Position numbers and translations under genes: made by a program | Shown: one piece after another, positions 18,024-27,093 of the stretch | How positions within the stretch are numbered: the stretch's first letter is position 1 | Layout of the letters: each line of letters opens with the position of its first letter | NCBI RefSeq assembly: GCF_009765275.1 | Contig: NZ_VOPH01000003.1 | Coordinates: 372,001 to 436,000 of the forward strand | Length of the DNA stretch: 64,000 nucleotides | DNA from: Chachezhania sediminis | GTDB lineage: Bacteria > Pseudomonadota > Alphaproteobacteria > Rhodobacterales > Rhodobacteraceae | Direction: 5' to 3' | The notes under the pieces: generated by a model | The model's database searches: none | What the model saw: the letters and a program-made list of their open reading frames with translations, nothing else | What the model was told of the DNA's origin: nothing

Positions 18024-18716
18024 TCAGATGCTCCGGGGACGGCGGCGGATCAGGATCTGCGCCAAAAGCAGGTAGGGCAGGTAGAACGCGAAAAGCTGGA
18101 TCTTGTCGAAGGCGCCAGAGAAGTCCGGCGCGCTCCACAATCCTCCGGTGAAGATGTACCAGAGCGTGTAGTGCAGACGGTAGAGCCAGGAGCCCAGCGC
18201 CAGCAGGATCAGCCGGATCGCCCAGGCGCGGTGCGCCTGAAGGTCCCGGGCACGGGCGAAACGCAGCGTCTGGACTGCGCAGAACGCCAGCAGCACGCCG
18301 TAGAGGCCGAAGCCCAGGTTCATCAGCGGGCCGCCGACGGTGCCGCGCACGAGGATGTAGGAAAGGCCTGCCACGCTGGTGACCAGCGCCAGCGGCGCCA
18401 CGATCCAGCCGATGGTGCGATGCACGGCGGGCCAGCGGCGACGGATCGCCCCCAGCGTCTGCAGCGGCACCAGCAGCGTCAGTGCGGCACCCAGCCCCAT
18501 GTGCAGGAACATTGCCAGATTCGACGCTAGGTTGGACGGGCCGGGCCCGGTCCGGAACAGGTGCGTCGGCTCGGCCAGGGGCGCGGCGCCTAATGTGGCA
18601 CCCAGGCCGGCCCAGCCCCATCCTGCGGCCTTCAGCACGAAGGGCAGAGGCAGGAGGATCAGAAGGCCCACGCCCACCGGTCCCGCGATCCGTCCCCATT
18701 GTCTTTCCGCCGCCAT
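18024..18716 (-). CDS. DUF2306-type multi-pass membrane protein
   Basis: A 230-residue integral membrane protein of unknown function. Hydrophobic helices are at about residues 10-30, 65-85, 100-125, 130-150, 165-185 and 205-222. Histidines lie in the segments NLAMFLHMGLGAALTLL, RWPAVHRTIGWI and DLQAHRAWAIRL, and the last motif (AHRxW) is typical of DUF2306 proteins, which may bind haem or copper. The start at 18716 has AGGGG upstream; in-frame codons to 18827 are arginine-rich and unlikely. The gene is 59 bases downstream of hemN on the same strand. No reaction can be assigned. Confidence 0.7.
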   Translation of the reverse strand: MAAERQWGRIAGPVGVGLLILLPLPFVLKAAGWGWAGLGATLGAAPLAEPTHLFRTGPGPSNLASNLAMFLHMGLGAALTLLVPLQTLGAIRRRWPAVHRTIGWIVAPLALVTSVAGLSYILVRGTVGGPLMNLGFGLYGVLLAFCAVQTLRFARARDLQAHRAWAIRLILLALGSWLYRLHYTLWYIFTGGLWSAPDFSGAFDKIQLFAFYLPYLLLAQILIRRRPRSI

Positions 18717-18775
18717 CGACGATCGCCCCCTGTCCGTCCGGACCATCCTACCGGACAGACAGGGCAAACGGCAGG

Positions 18776-20131
18776 TCAGATCGCGGACGAGTGACCGGAC
18801 GCGCTCATCCCGTAGGCGTCGAAGCACCGCGCCACCATGCGGGTCAGCGGCCGGGCATCCTGTGGCAGGAACAGGCCGTGGCTGTTGCGGATCGCCACAT
18901 CGGGAAACTGGCGTTCGACGTTGTCGAACATCGCATCCAGATGCCGGCGCGTGATGCCGAAACGGTCCATGATCTCCTCTGCGTCGATGCGGAAGTCACA
19001 CATCAGGCTTTCGATCATGCGCGCTCGCATCAGATCCTCGCCCGTGAAACGGTGGCCGCGGGCGGTGGAGAAATGCCCCTCGCGCACGGCGCCGACATAG
19101 GCCGAGGTCGCCGGCGCGTTCTGGCTGTAGCCTTGCGGGAAGCGCGAGATGGACGAGGCACCCAGACCGATCAGCACCTCGGCGGTGTCGTCGGTATAGC
19201 CCTGGAAGTTGCGGCGCAGGCGGCCTTCCTTCTGGGCGCGGGCAAGGCCGTCTTCGGGCCGGGCAAAGTGGTCGATGCCTATCTCGGCATAGCCGTCCCA
19301 CGAGAAAAGCTTGCGCGCGGTCTGGAACAGCTGCAGCCGTTCGGCGGGTGTCGGCAGCGCCGCGGTCGGAATCACGCCCTGACGGCGCGACATCCACGGC
19401 ACGTGGGCATAGCCGTAAAGCGCCACCCGATCGGGCGTCAGCGACAGAAGCTTCTGCACGCTGTCGGTCAGCCGGGCCGGCGTCTGGTGCGGCAGGCCAT
19501 AGAGGATATCGGCATTCAGGCTGGCGATGCCCCGGTCGCGCAGCATAAGGACGGCGTCGCGCGTGGTTTCATAGCTTTGGCGTCGACCGATGGTTTCCTG
19601 GATGACCGGATCGAAATCCTGCACCCCGACCGAGGCACGGTTCATGCCTGCGGCCACCAGCGCATCGGCACGTGCCGCGTCGATTTCGGTCGGGTCGATC
19701 TCGACCGAGAATTCGGCGGTGGCCGTCAGCGGTGCCACGGCCGCGATTGCGGCGCTGAGATCGGCAATCTGGTCGGGATTCAGCAACGTCGGCGTGCCGC
19801 CGCCCCAGTGCAGGCGGGCCAGTTCCACGCCGTGGGGCAGCCGGTCCGCCAGCAGTCGCAACTCTGCCTTCAGGACTTTCAGATAGGCACGAACCGGCTC
19901 GTCGCTTTGGGTGCCTTGCGTCCTGCACGCGCAGAACCAGCACAGCCGGCGACAGAAGGGCACATGCAGGTAGAGGGATATGGCGGATCCTTCCGGAATC
20001 TGCCCGATCCAGTCGGCGTGATCCGCCGCGCCGATGGCATCGCTGAAGTGCGGTGCCGTTGGGTAACTTGTGTACCGAGGCGCATTTGACTCAAAGAGTC
20101 CCATCTGCGCCAATTGTGAATCTCGTGTCAT
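18776..20131 (-). CDS. hemN: Oxygen-independent coproporphyrinogen III oxidase
   Basis: A radical-SAM enzyme that decarboxylates coproporphyrinogen III to protoporphyrinogen IX when oxygen is low. The 451-residue protein has NAPRYTSYPTAPHF near the N-terminus. The SAM cluster motif is C60-x3-C64-x2-C67 (HVPFCRRLCWFCACRT), followed by the GGGTPTLL motif that binds SAM. It ends with the HemN C-terminal domain. It is divergent from fnrL with only 35 bases between the two start codons, and an FNR-like box sits in the first codons of fnrL, so oxygen control through FnrL is likely. hemF at 38.4 kb is the aerobic counterpart. Confidence 0.94.
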   Translation of the reverse strand: MTRDSQLAQMGLFESNAPRYTSYPTAPHFSDAIGAADHADWIGQIPEGSAISLYLHVPFCRRLCWFCACRTQGTQSDEPVRAYLKVLKAELRLLADRLPHGVELARLHWGGGTPTLLNPDQIADLSAAIAAVAPLTATAEFSVEIDPTEIDAARADALVAAGMNRASVGVQDFDPVIQETIGRRQSYETTRDAVLMLRDRGIASLNADILYGLPHQTPARLTDSVQKLLSLTPDRVALYGYAHVPWMSRRQGVIPTAALPTPAERLQLFQTARKLFSWDGYAEIGIDHFARPEDGLARAQKEGRLRRNFQGYTDDTAEVLIGLGASSISRFPQGYSQNAPATSAYVGAVREGHFSTARGHRFTGEDLMRARMIESLMCDFRIDAEEIMDRFGITRRHLDAMFDNVERQFPDVAIRNSHGLFLPQDARPLTRMVARCFDAYGMSASGHSSAI

Positions 20132-20166
20132 GAGCGTAATGTAGCCCCTATCCAAGAGGTATCGCC

Positions 20167-20180
20167 TTGACCCAGATCAA
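20167..20180. promoter_or_regulatory. FNR/FnrL box overlapping the fnrL start codon
   Basis: TTGACCCAGATCAA matches the FNR consensus TTGAT-N4-ATCAA with one difference. It begins exactly at the fnrL TTG start codon, so the box is also coding sequence. Its near edge is 35 bases from the hemN start codon on the other strand, so it could activate hemN, repress fnrL, or both. Confidence 0.65.
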
Positions 20181-20937
20181 CCCCATTCCTGCCTTGAAAT
20201 CGTCGATGGCGGTGGCTACCCCGGATTGTGCCGGGTGCCCGATCCGCCACCGTGCCGTGTGCGCGAAATGTGAGGCGGACGAACTCGCACAGCTGGAAGA
20301 GGTCAAGTATTACAGAAGCTTCGAGGCTGGCCAGACGGTGATCTGGTCGGGCGACCGAATGGATTTCGTGGGATCGATCGTGTCGGGCGTGGCGACGCTG
20401 ACCCAGACGATGGAGGACGGACGCCGCCAGATGGTGGGCCTGTTGCTGCCGTCGGATTTCGTCGGCCGGCCGGGCCGGTCGGGGGCTGCCTATGACGTGA
20501 CTGCGACGACGGAAATTGTCATGTGCTGCTTCCGCAAGAAGCCGTTCGAGGAACTGGTTGCGACCACGCCGCATATCGCGCAGCGACTGCTGGAGATGAC
20601 GCTGGACGAATTGGATGCCGCGCGGGAATGGATGCTGGTCCTGGGCCGCAAGACTGCGCGGGAAAAGATCGCCAGCCTTCTGTCCATCGTCGCCCGCCGC
20701 AGCGTCCTGGCCGACCAGGCCAGCCTGAAGGACGGCGTCGTTTTCGACCTGCCCCTGACGCGCGAGGCGATGGCCGATTACCTGGGCCTGACGCTGGAAA
20801 CCGTGTCGCGGCAGGTGTCGGCCCTGCGCAGGGACGGCGTGATCCAGCTGGACGGCAAGCGCAAGGTCATGGTGCCCGACATGGGCCGCCTGATGGAAGA
20901 AGCCGGCGACGACAGCGACGGCGGTTTTCTGGGCTGA
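20167..20937 (+). CDS. fnrL: Crp/Fnr family oxygen regulator FnrL
   Basis: A global activator of microaerobic genes whose 4Fe-4S cluster senses oxygen. The 256-residue protein has four N-terminal cysteines, C21, C24, C32 and C35 (CAGCPIRHRAVCAKC), a pattern of the rhodobacterial FnrL type. A cAMP-fold effector domain, a dimerisation helix and a helix-turn-helix (LTREAMADYLGLTLETVSRQ) follow. The E-x2-S-R recognition pattern (ETVSR) predicts binding to TTGAT half-sites, which occur three times in this window. The TTG start has AGAGG seven bases upstream. A strong terminator follows. The position between hemN and uspA-ccoNOQP is typical. Confidence 0.94.
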   Translation: MTQINPIPALKSSMAVATPDCAGCPIRHRAVCAKCEADELAQLEEVKYYRSFEAGQTVIWSGDRMDFVGSIVSGVATLTQTMEDGRRQMVGLLLPSDFVGRPGRSGAAYDVTATTEIVMCCFRKKPFEELVATTPHIAQRLLEMTLDELDAAREWMLVLGRKTAREKIASLLSIVARRSVLADQASLKDGVVFDLPLTREAMADYLGLTLETVSRQVSALRRDGVIQLDGKRKVMVPDMGRLMEEAGDDSDGGFLG

Positions 20938-21022
20938 TCGTCAGCGGCGCCGCGGCGTCCGGCAGCGGTGGCTCTTGTGGGCATGCCCTTCGCGACACTG
21001 GCCTCTTTCGCTTCATGATATG

Positions 21023-21048
21023 ACGCCCGGTCATTGACCGGGCGTTTT
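21023..21048 (+). terminator. Rho-independent terminator of fnrL
   Basis: CGCCCGGTCA and TGACCGGGCG form a perfect 10-bp stem with a one-base centre, followed by TTTT. It lies 86 bases after the fnrL stop and just before the end of the convergent DUF1428 gene. Confidence 0.8.
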
Positions 21049-21052
21049 CGTA

Positions 21053-21409
21053 TCACGCTTCGGCGACGAAGACCGGTTCGAAGCCGCCATAGATCATGCG
21101 CTTGCCGTCGAAGGGCATGTCCATCATCTCGGCCCATCGCTTGTCCGTTTCCATCGAGGCCTGGCAGGCATCCGCCGCGGCCTGATCTCGCCAGATGATC
21201 CAGGAAAAGACCACCGCCTCGCCCGGTTCGCGCTTCACGGCCATGGGGAAGGAGGTGACCTCGCCGTCCGGCACGCCGGCTTCCCAGCATTCGTACATCG
21301 CCAGCGCCCCGTATTCCTGAAACAGCGGCCAGGCCTTTTGGGCCGACGCGACATAGGCGTCGCGATTGGCTTCCGGCACCGGTGTCAGAAAACCCCATAC
21401 ATGGCTCAT
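21053..21409 (-). CDS. DUF1428 family protein
   Basis: A 118-residue soluble protein of the DUF1428 (YbaA-like) family. It starts MSHVWGFLTPVPEANRDAY and has the family pattern FSWIIWRDQAAADACQASM and MPFDGKRMIYGGFEPV at the C-terminus, a ferredoxin-like dimeric fold related to antibiotic-biosynthesis monooxygenases. No function is established. An ATG at 21409 with GGGAG eight bases upstream was preferred to the GTG at 21418. It is divergent from the marR gene, with a perfect palindrome between them, so the MarR protein probably controls it. Confidence 0.82.
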   Translation of the reverse strand: MSHVWGFLTPVPEANRDAYVASAQKAWPLFQEYGALAMYECWEAGVPDGEVTSFPMAVKREPGEAVVFSWIIWRDQAAADACQASMETDKRWAEMMDMPFDGKRMIYGGFEPVFVAEA

Positions 21410-21451
21410 CTTGCTCACTCCCGATTCTTGTATTTGGTCTTGCCTCAGGAT

Positions 21452-21467
21452 ATGTTGATATCAACAT
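21452..21467. promoter_or_regulatory. 16-bp perfect palindrome, probable MarR operator
   Basis: ATGTTGATATCAACAT is a perfect palindrome between the divergent DUF1428 and marR genes; its last bases include the marR ATG. The position and size fit a MarR autoregulatory site. Confidence 0.6.
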
Positions 21468-21924
21468 GAGTCAAGAAATGGATCCCGACCTGCCGCTGGC
21501 GGTCACGCTTCATGTGCGTGACCGTTGCCTGTGTCTTCAGGTGCAGCGGGCGGCGCGGGCTTTGGCGCGGCGTTTCGATCTGGCGTTGAAGCCCGTGGGG
21601 ATGACCAACGGACAGTTCTCGTTGATGATGGCGCTGAACCGGCCCGATCCGCCGCGGCTGACGGATCTGGCGCCGTTCCTGGCGATGGATCGCACGACGG
21701 TGACGGCGGCGGTCAGGGTGCTGGAAAAACGCGGCTGGGTGCAGTCGGTCGCGGACCCGGAAGATGGCAGGATCCGGCGGCTGGCGCTGACCAAGGCAGG
21801 GCAGGGGGCGCTGAAGCGGGCGCTTCCGGTGTGGCAGCGCACCCACGATGAAGTGGATGCGGGCCTGTCGGGGGGCGATGTCGCAGGGCTGAGGCAGGGC
21901 CTGGGCCGTCTGGCCGAAGGCTAG
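21466..21924 (+). CDS. MarR family transcriptional regulator
   Basis: A 152-residue winged-helix regulator. It has an N-terminal helix (CLQVQRAARALARRFDLAL), the DNA-binding helices LTDLAPFLAMDRTTVTAAV, and the wing with the MarR-typical DPEDGRIRRLALT (D-x-R-D-G-R-like). A C-terminal dimer helix follows. The start at 21466 overlaps the palindromic operator, which suggests autorepression; a second ATG at 21478 is possible. The ligand is unknown; the divergent DUF1428 gene is the likely target. It is separated from uspA by about 97 bases. Confidence 0.85.
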   Translation: MSQEMDPDLPLAVTLHVRDRCLCLQVQRAARALARRFDLALKPVGMTNGQFSLMMALNRPDPPRLTDLAPFLAMDRTTVTAAVRVLEKRGWVQSVADPEDGRIRRLALTKAGQGALKRALPVWQRTHDEVDAGLSGGDVAGLRQGLGRLAEG

Positions 21925-22021
21925 GGTCAGGACCTGTTGATCCATCCCCGCCCGGATCGCGGGGGCGATCCGGCGCCCGGTCCGCGCAGGGTGTCCTGCC
22001 GGTCCGCGCGCCGGTGTCGGT

Positions 22022-22861
22022 TCAGTGGGCCATGAAGACCGGGACGGTCGCCATTTCCAGCATGTTACGGGTCGGCCCGCCCAGGATCGCCTCGCGCAGA
22101 CGGGAATGGCCATAGGCGCCCATCACCAGCATGTCGGCATCGGTGTCGATGGTGTGGCGGTTCAGCACGTCCGAGATCCGCGGCATGGTCTTCGACAGCA
22201 CGTCGATTTCGCAGTTCACGCCGTGGCGCGACAGCATCTGGCTGAGCATGCCGCCGGGATCGGACCGTTCGGGGCCGTGGGCCGCGGGATCGACCACGAC
22301 GATGCGCACCGTGTCGGCGGATTGCAGGATCGGCATCGCTTTCCGCGCGGCGGTCAGCGCTTCGTCGCTTTCGTTCCAGGCCACGACCACGGTCTTGGGC
22401 GCGGTCACCGGCTGTGCGTCATGCGGCACGACGATCACGGGCGCGCGGCTGTCGAACAAAGCGGCCTCGACCACGGGTTCCAGTTCCGCGCCGGCGCCGG
22501 GGGCATAAGGCTTCGGCAGGATCACCAGATCGGCAAAGCGCGCCCGGAAGGCCACGTGGCGGCCGACATCGGCCAACTGGCACACGCCGCTTTCGGCGGA
22601 CCAGCGTGTGCCCGAGCGGCTGAGCATGTCTTCGGCGTGCGCCTGGATCTCTTCGGCCTCGGCATGAGAGCGGGTCAGGGATTCCTGCACCACCATCGCG
22701 TTGGCGCCAGCGTAGTAGTAGCCGATCTGCGACCTGTCGACGCCCAGGCACAGTGCTTCGGCATGGGCGTCCCAAGTGGAAGCCAGGGCGGTGAGATGCG
22801 TCAACGGGGTATCTGCGTTCTTCAGATCGGTCAGAACGGTCAGGAGAGTCTTGTATGCCAT
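22022..22861 (-). CDS. uspA: Universal stress protein, tandem UspA-domain type
   Basis: A 279-residue cytoplasmic protein with two UspA-like halves. The C-terminal half has the intact nucleotide-binding pattern MLVMGAYGHSRLREAILGGP (G-x2-G-x9-G-(S/T)-like). The N-terminal half starts MAYKTLLTVLTDLKNAD and is degenerate. In rhodobacteria such a gene sits next to the cbb3 oxidase, and here it is divergent from ccoN with a perfect FNR box between (110 bases from the uspA start), so microaerobic induction is likely. In-frame codons up to 22984 were rejected because they run into the FNR box. Confidence 0.87.
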   Translation of the reverse strand: MAYKTLLTVLTDLKNADTPLTHLTALASTWDAHAEALCLGVDRSQIGYYYAGANAMVVQESLTRSHAEAEEIQAHAEDMLSRSGTRWSAESGVCQLADVGRHVAFRARFADLVILPKPYAPGAGAELEPVVEAALFDSRAPVIVVPHDAQPVTAPKTVVVAWNESDEALTAARKAMPILQSADTVRIVVVDPAAHGPERSDPGGMLSQMLSRHGVNCEIDVLSKTMPRISDVLNRHTIDTDADMLVMGAYGHSRLREAILGGPTRNMLEMATVPVFMAH

Positions 22862-22970
22862 GGAAAAGCCCAACGAAACGGATCGGATGAAAGACCCCCG
22901 AACTTCGCCGGAGGTGCGGCCCGGTGCCCCGACCGCGATGCAACAGTTGCACGCCATTTGGTAAAATGTG

Positions 22971-22984
22971 TTGATGCAGATCAA
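22971..22984. promoter_or_regulatory. Perfect FNR/FnrL box between uspA and ccoN
   Basis: TTGATGCAGATCAA is an exact match to TTGAT-N4-ATCAA. It lies 103 bases before the ccoN start and 109 bases before the uspA start on the opposite strand, suited to control either or both. Confidence 0.88.
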
Positions 22985-23087
22985 GGCGATAGCGGGTGGC
23001 GTTCTTCATTTACCATCCAGGCTCAACCCGTCGCGCCGGCCGCCGTCTTAGGCCCGTGCGACAGTTCCGAGGGGCAAAAGGGGCAAA

Positions 23088-24698
<1,611 letters not shown>

Positions 24699-24712
24699 GG
24701 AGGGCCGGAGAG

Positions 24713-25444
24713 ATGTCCATTCTAGACAAGCACGGGTTCATTGAGCGGAACGCAACGCTCCTGCTGATCTTCTCGTTCCTGGTGGTCACCATCGGTGGCC
24801 TGGTGCAGATCGCGCCGCTGTTCTGGCTTGAGAACACGATCGAGGACGTGGAGGGCATGCGCCCCTACACGCCGCTCGAACTGCAGGGTCGCTCGATCTA
24901 TATCCGCGAGGGCTGCTATGTCTGCCACAGCCAGATGATCCGGCCGATGCGCGACGAATACGAGCGTTACGGCCACTACTCGCTGGCGGCGGAATCGCAG
25001 TACGACCACCCGTTCCAGTGGGGGTCGAAGCGGACCGGGCCGGACCTGGCCCGGGTTGGCGGCCGCTACTCGGATGACTGGCACGTGCAGCACCTTCGCA
25101 ATCCCGAAGCGGTGGTGCCTGAATCGGTGATGCCCAAATACGCGTTCCTGGAAGACCGGGTGCTGCGCGGCAAGGAGATCCACGTCAAGGACCTGATGGA
25201 AACGCACCGTTTCGTGGGCGTGCCCTACACGGACGAACAGATCGACAACGCCTATGCCGACTTTGCGGCGCAGGCCGATCCCGACAGCGACTATGAAGGT
25301 CTGCTGGCGCGCTATCCGAATGCGCAGGTGCGCAATTTCGATGGTCAGCCGGGCATTACCGAAATGGACGCCCTTGTGGCCTATCTGCAGATGCTGGGCA
25401 CGCTGGTCGACTTCTCGACCTTCACAGCTGACGCAAGCCGGTAG
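24713..25444 (+). CDS. ccoO: cbb3-type cytochrome c oxidase monohaem subunit II
   Basis: CcoO passes electrons from CcoP to the CcoN core. The 243-residue protein has one N-terminal membrane helix (about 15-33) and a periplasmic haem c domain with C68-YV-C71-H72 ([14 protein letters not shown]). Further features are the conserved [20 protein letters not shown] and the axial methionine region ([10 protein letters not shown]). A GGAGG-like site (aaggagggcc) precedes the ATG. It is in the same operon as ccoN and ccoQ. Confidence 0.97.
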   Translation: MSILDKHGFIERNATLLLIFSFLVVTIGGLVQIAPLFWLENTIEDVEGMRPYTPLELQGRSIYIREGCYVCHSQMIRPMRDEYERYGHYSLAAESQYDHPFQWGSKRTGPDLARVGGRYSDDWHVQHLRNPEAVVPESVMPKYAFLEDRVLRGKEIHVKDLMETHRFVGVPYTDEQIDNAYADFAAQADPDSDYEGLLARYPNAQVRNFDGQPGITEMDALVAYLQMLGTLVDFSTFTADASR

Positions 25445-25453
25445 GGGGTCGCG

Positions 25454-25648
25454 ATGGAAAAGTACACGTTTCTGCGGCAGTTCGCCGACAGCTGGATGCT
25501 TCTGGCGCTCTTCCTCTTCTTCGTGGGGGTCGTGCTCTGGGTTCTCCGGCCCGGCTCGTCTGCCACCTATCGCGACACCGCCGCGATCCCCTTGCGGAAC
25601 GCGGACAAACCCCTGAGCTCGGAGGAGGCGTCTAATGAGCACGCATGA
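25454..25648 (+). CDS. ccoQ: cbb3-type cytochrome oxidase small subunit CcoQ
   Basis: A 64-residue single-helix protein (membrane segment about 12-32, SWMLLALFLFFVGVVLWVL) that helps stabilise cbb3 oxidase. The C-terminus carries YRDTAAIPLRN, as in rhodobacterial CcoQ. It lies nine bases after ccoO and overlaps the start of ccoP by 14 bases; the GGAGGAGG ribosome binding site of ccoP is inside its last codons. Confidence 0.92.
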   Translation: MEKYTFLRQFADSWMLLALFLFFVGVVLWVLRPGSSATYRDTAAIPLRNADKPLSSEEASNEHA

Positions 25649-26522
25649 TCCAAAGCGCCCCGGCCACGGGGCAGACCCCGAAACCACCGGTCACGAGTGG
25701 GACGGAATCAGCGAATTCAACAACCCGCTGCCGCGCTGGTGGCTCTGGGTCTTCTACATCTGCATCATCTGGGGCGTGGGCTACTCCATTGCCTATCCGG
25801 CCTGGCCGGGCCTGACCGGCGCATCGGCCGGGGTGCTGGGGTGGTCGTCCCGGGCAGAGTTCGAGGAAGAGATCAAGGTCGTCGACGAGAAAAACGCGGG
25901 CGTGAACAAGCAGCTGGAAGGTGCCGATCTGGCCAAAATCGGCAACGACCAGGACCTTGACCGCTATGCCGTGCAGCTGGGGGCCTCGGTCTTCAAGACC
26001 TGGTGTGCCCAGTGCCACGGTGCCGGTGCGGCCGGCGTCAAGGCGGCGGGCTATCCCAACCTGCTGGACGACGACTGGCTGTGGGGCGGCACGATCGACG
26101 ACATCTACACGACGATCAAGCACGGCATCCGCAACGAGGATGACGGCGACGCCCGAACCTCCGAGATGCCGGCATTCGGCGACAACCAGATGCTGGAGCC
26201 GCTGCAGATCGAACAGGTCGCGAACTTTGTCATGACGCTATCGGGCGAAACGCCCGAAGACGAAGGCATGGTCGCGGACGGCAAGACTGTCTTTGCCGAC
26301 AACTGCGCGGTCTGCCATGGCGAGGACGGCAAGGGCGAACAGGCGCTTGGCGCCCCGAACCTGACCGACAAAATCTGGCTTTACGGCGGCAGCTACGACA
26401 CGATCATGACCACGATCCAGCATGGCCGCGGCGGCGTCATGCCGGCCTGGGGCCTGCGCCTGGACGACACGCAGGTGCGTGCGGTCGCGATCTATGTCCA
26501 CCAACTGGGCGGCGGCCAGTAA
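25635..26522 (+). CDS. ccoP: cbb3-type cytochrome c oxidase dihaem subunit III
   Basis: CcoP is the entry point for electrons from soluble or membrane cytochrome c. The 295-residue protein has a cytoplasmic N-terminus (HEWDGISEFNNPLPRWW), one membrane helix (about 36-54) and two periplasmic haem c domains, C124-AQ-CH128 and C224-AV-CH228. Each is followed by its axial methionine segment (SEMPAFG and GVMPAWG). It ends the ccoNOQP operon; a strong terminator begins 23 bases after the stop. Confidence 0.97.
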   Translation: MSTHDPKRPGHGADPETTGHEWDGISEFNNPLPRWWLWVFYICIIWGVGYSIAYPAWPGLTGASAGVLGWSSRAEFEEEIKVVDEKNAGVNKQLEGADLAKIGNDQDLDRYAVQLGASVFKTWCAQCHGAGAAGVKAAGYPNLLDDDWLWGGTIDDIYTTIKHGIRNEDDGDARTSEMPAFGDNQMLEPLQIEQVANFVMTLSGETPEDEGMVADGKTVFADNCAVCHGEDGKGEQALGAPNLTDKIWLYGGSYDTIMTTIQHGRGGVMPAWGLRLDDTQVRAVAIYVHQLGGGQ

Positions 26523-26544
26523 CAGGCCCGTTCCTGACAAGAAA

Positions 26545-26578
26545 AAAGGCCGCGAAGCGCAAGCTTCGCGGCCTTTCG
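26545..26578 (+). terminator. Rho-independent terminator of ccoNOQP
   Basis: AAAGGCCGCGAAGC and GCTTCGCGGCCTTT form a perfect 14-bp stem with a four-base loop, preceded by an A-run and ending in TTT. The A/T-runs on both sides allow it to act on both strands. Confidence 0.9.
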
Positions 26579-26597
26579 CGTTTGTCGGGACGCGCCT

Positions 26598-26870
26598 TCA
26601 GAAAACAAAGTCGCCCTTGTCCGGATCCGCCAATTGGGTGTGCCGCACGTCGCTCGCGATCCGACAGCGGAAGCGTCGATGACGACACCGCTGCCGGATC
26701 GTTCCACGTGACAGGCCCTCAGGGCCTTGTGGGACGCGCTGGCCGAGGCGTCCGACAGGTCCTTTCCTGCCGGTGGTGTTGAAGTCCTTGATCCGGTCCC
26801 GGCCATCCTGACCGGCAAAGACGAACACATCCTTTTCTGCGTCGCCGGACAGGACGTCGTCGCCTGCGCC
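26598..26870 (-). pseudogene. Remnant of the C-terminus of an RTX/hemolysin-type calcium-binding protein
   Basis: Three minus-strand frames read together give the end of an RTX protein. They are GAGDDVLSGDAEKDVFVFAG, then GRDRIKDFN; after a frameshift near 26765, KDLSDASASASHKALRACHV and SGSGVVIDAS; and after another near 26680, RHTQLADPDKGDFVF and a stop. The FVFAGxDGRDxIxDF...VVID...LADLDxxDFVF pattern is the standard C-terminal secretion region of such proteins. No calcium repeats or N-terminus remain, and the fragment lies between the cco operons. It is clearly non-functional as read. Confidence 0.6.
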
Positions 26871-27018
26871 CTTGGATGGGCAGGAGACATACCGTCATCA
26901 TGGGCATATCCCGCGCAATATGCTGATCTGTTAAGGTTTTGTCCGATCTGGTGCCGAAGGGCCGGGCGATCGGCGCCAAATGGCCGTCGCGTCAGAACGT
27001 GCGACTGAGATACGCATT

Positions 27019-27032
27019 TTGACCCATGTCAA
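27019..27032 (+). promoter_or_regulatory. FNR/FnrL box upstream of ccoG
   Basis: TTGACCCATGTCAA is a symmetrical FNR-like site (TTGAC-N4-GTCAA) ending 61 bases before the ccoG start codon, a suitable distance for class II activation of ccoGHIS. Confidence 0.78.
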
Positions 27033-27093
27033 AGTTGGAATACTTTGGCTCTGCCAGAAGGGCGGCAACCCTACCGATATCGGAGCACAGAAA

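Noticed and set aside
20131-20155. Alternative hemN start at TTG 20155 adding eight residues
   Set aside because: The extra residues lie in the 35-base spacer to fnrL and do not match HemN N-termini; the ATG at 20131 does.
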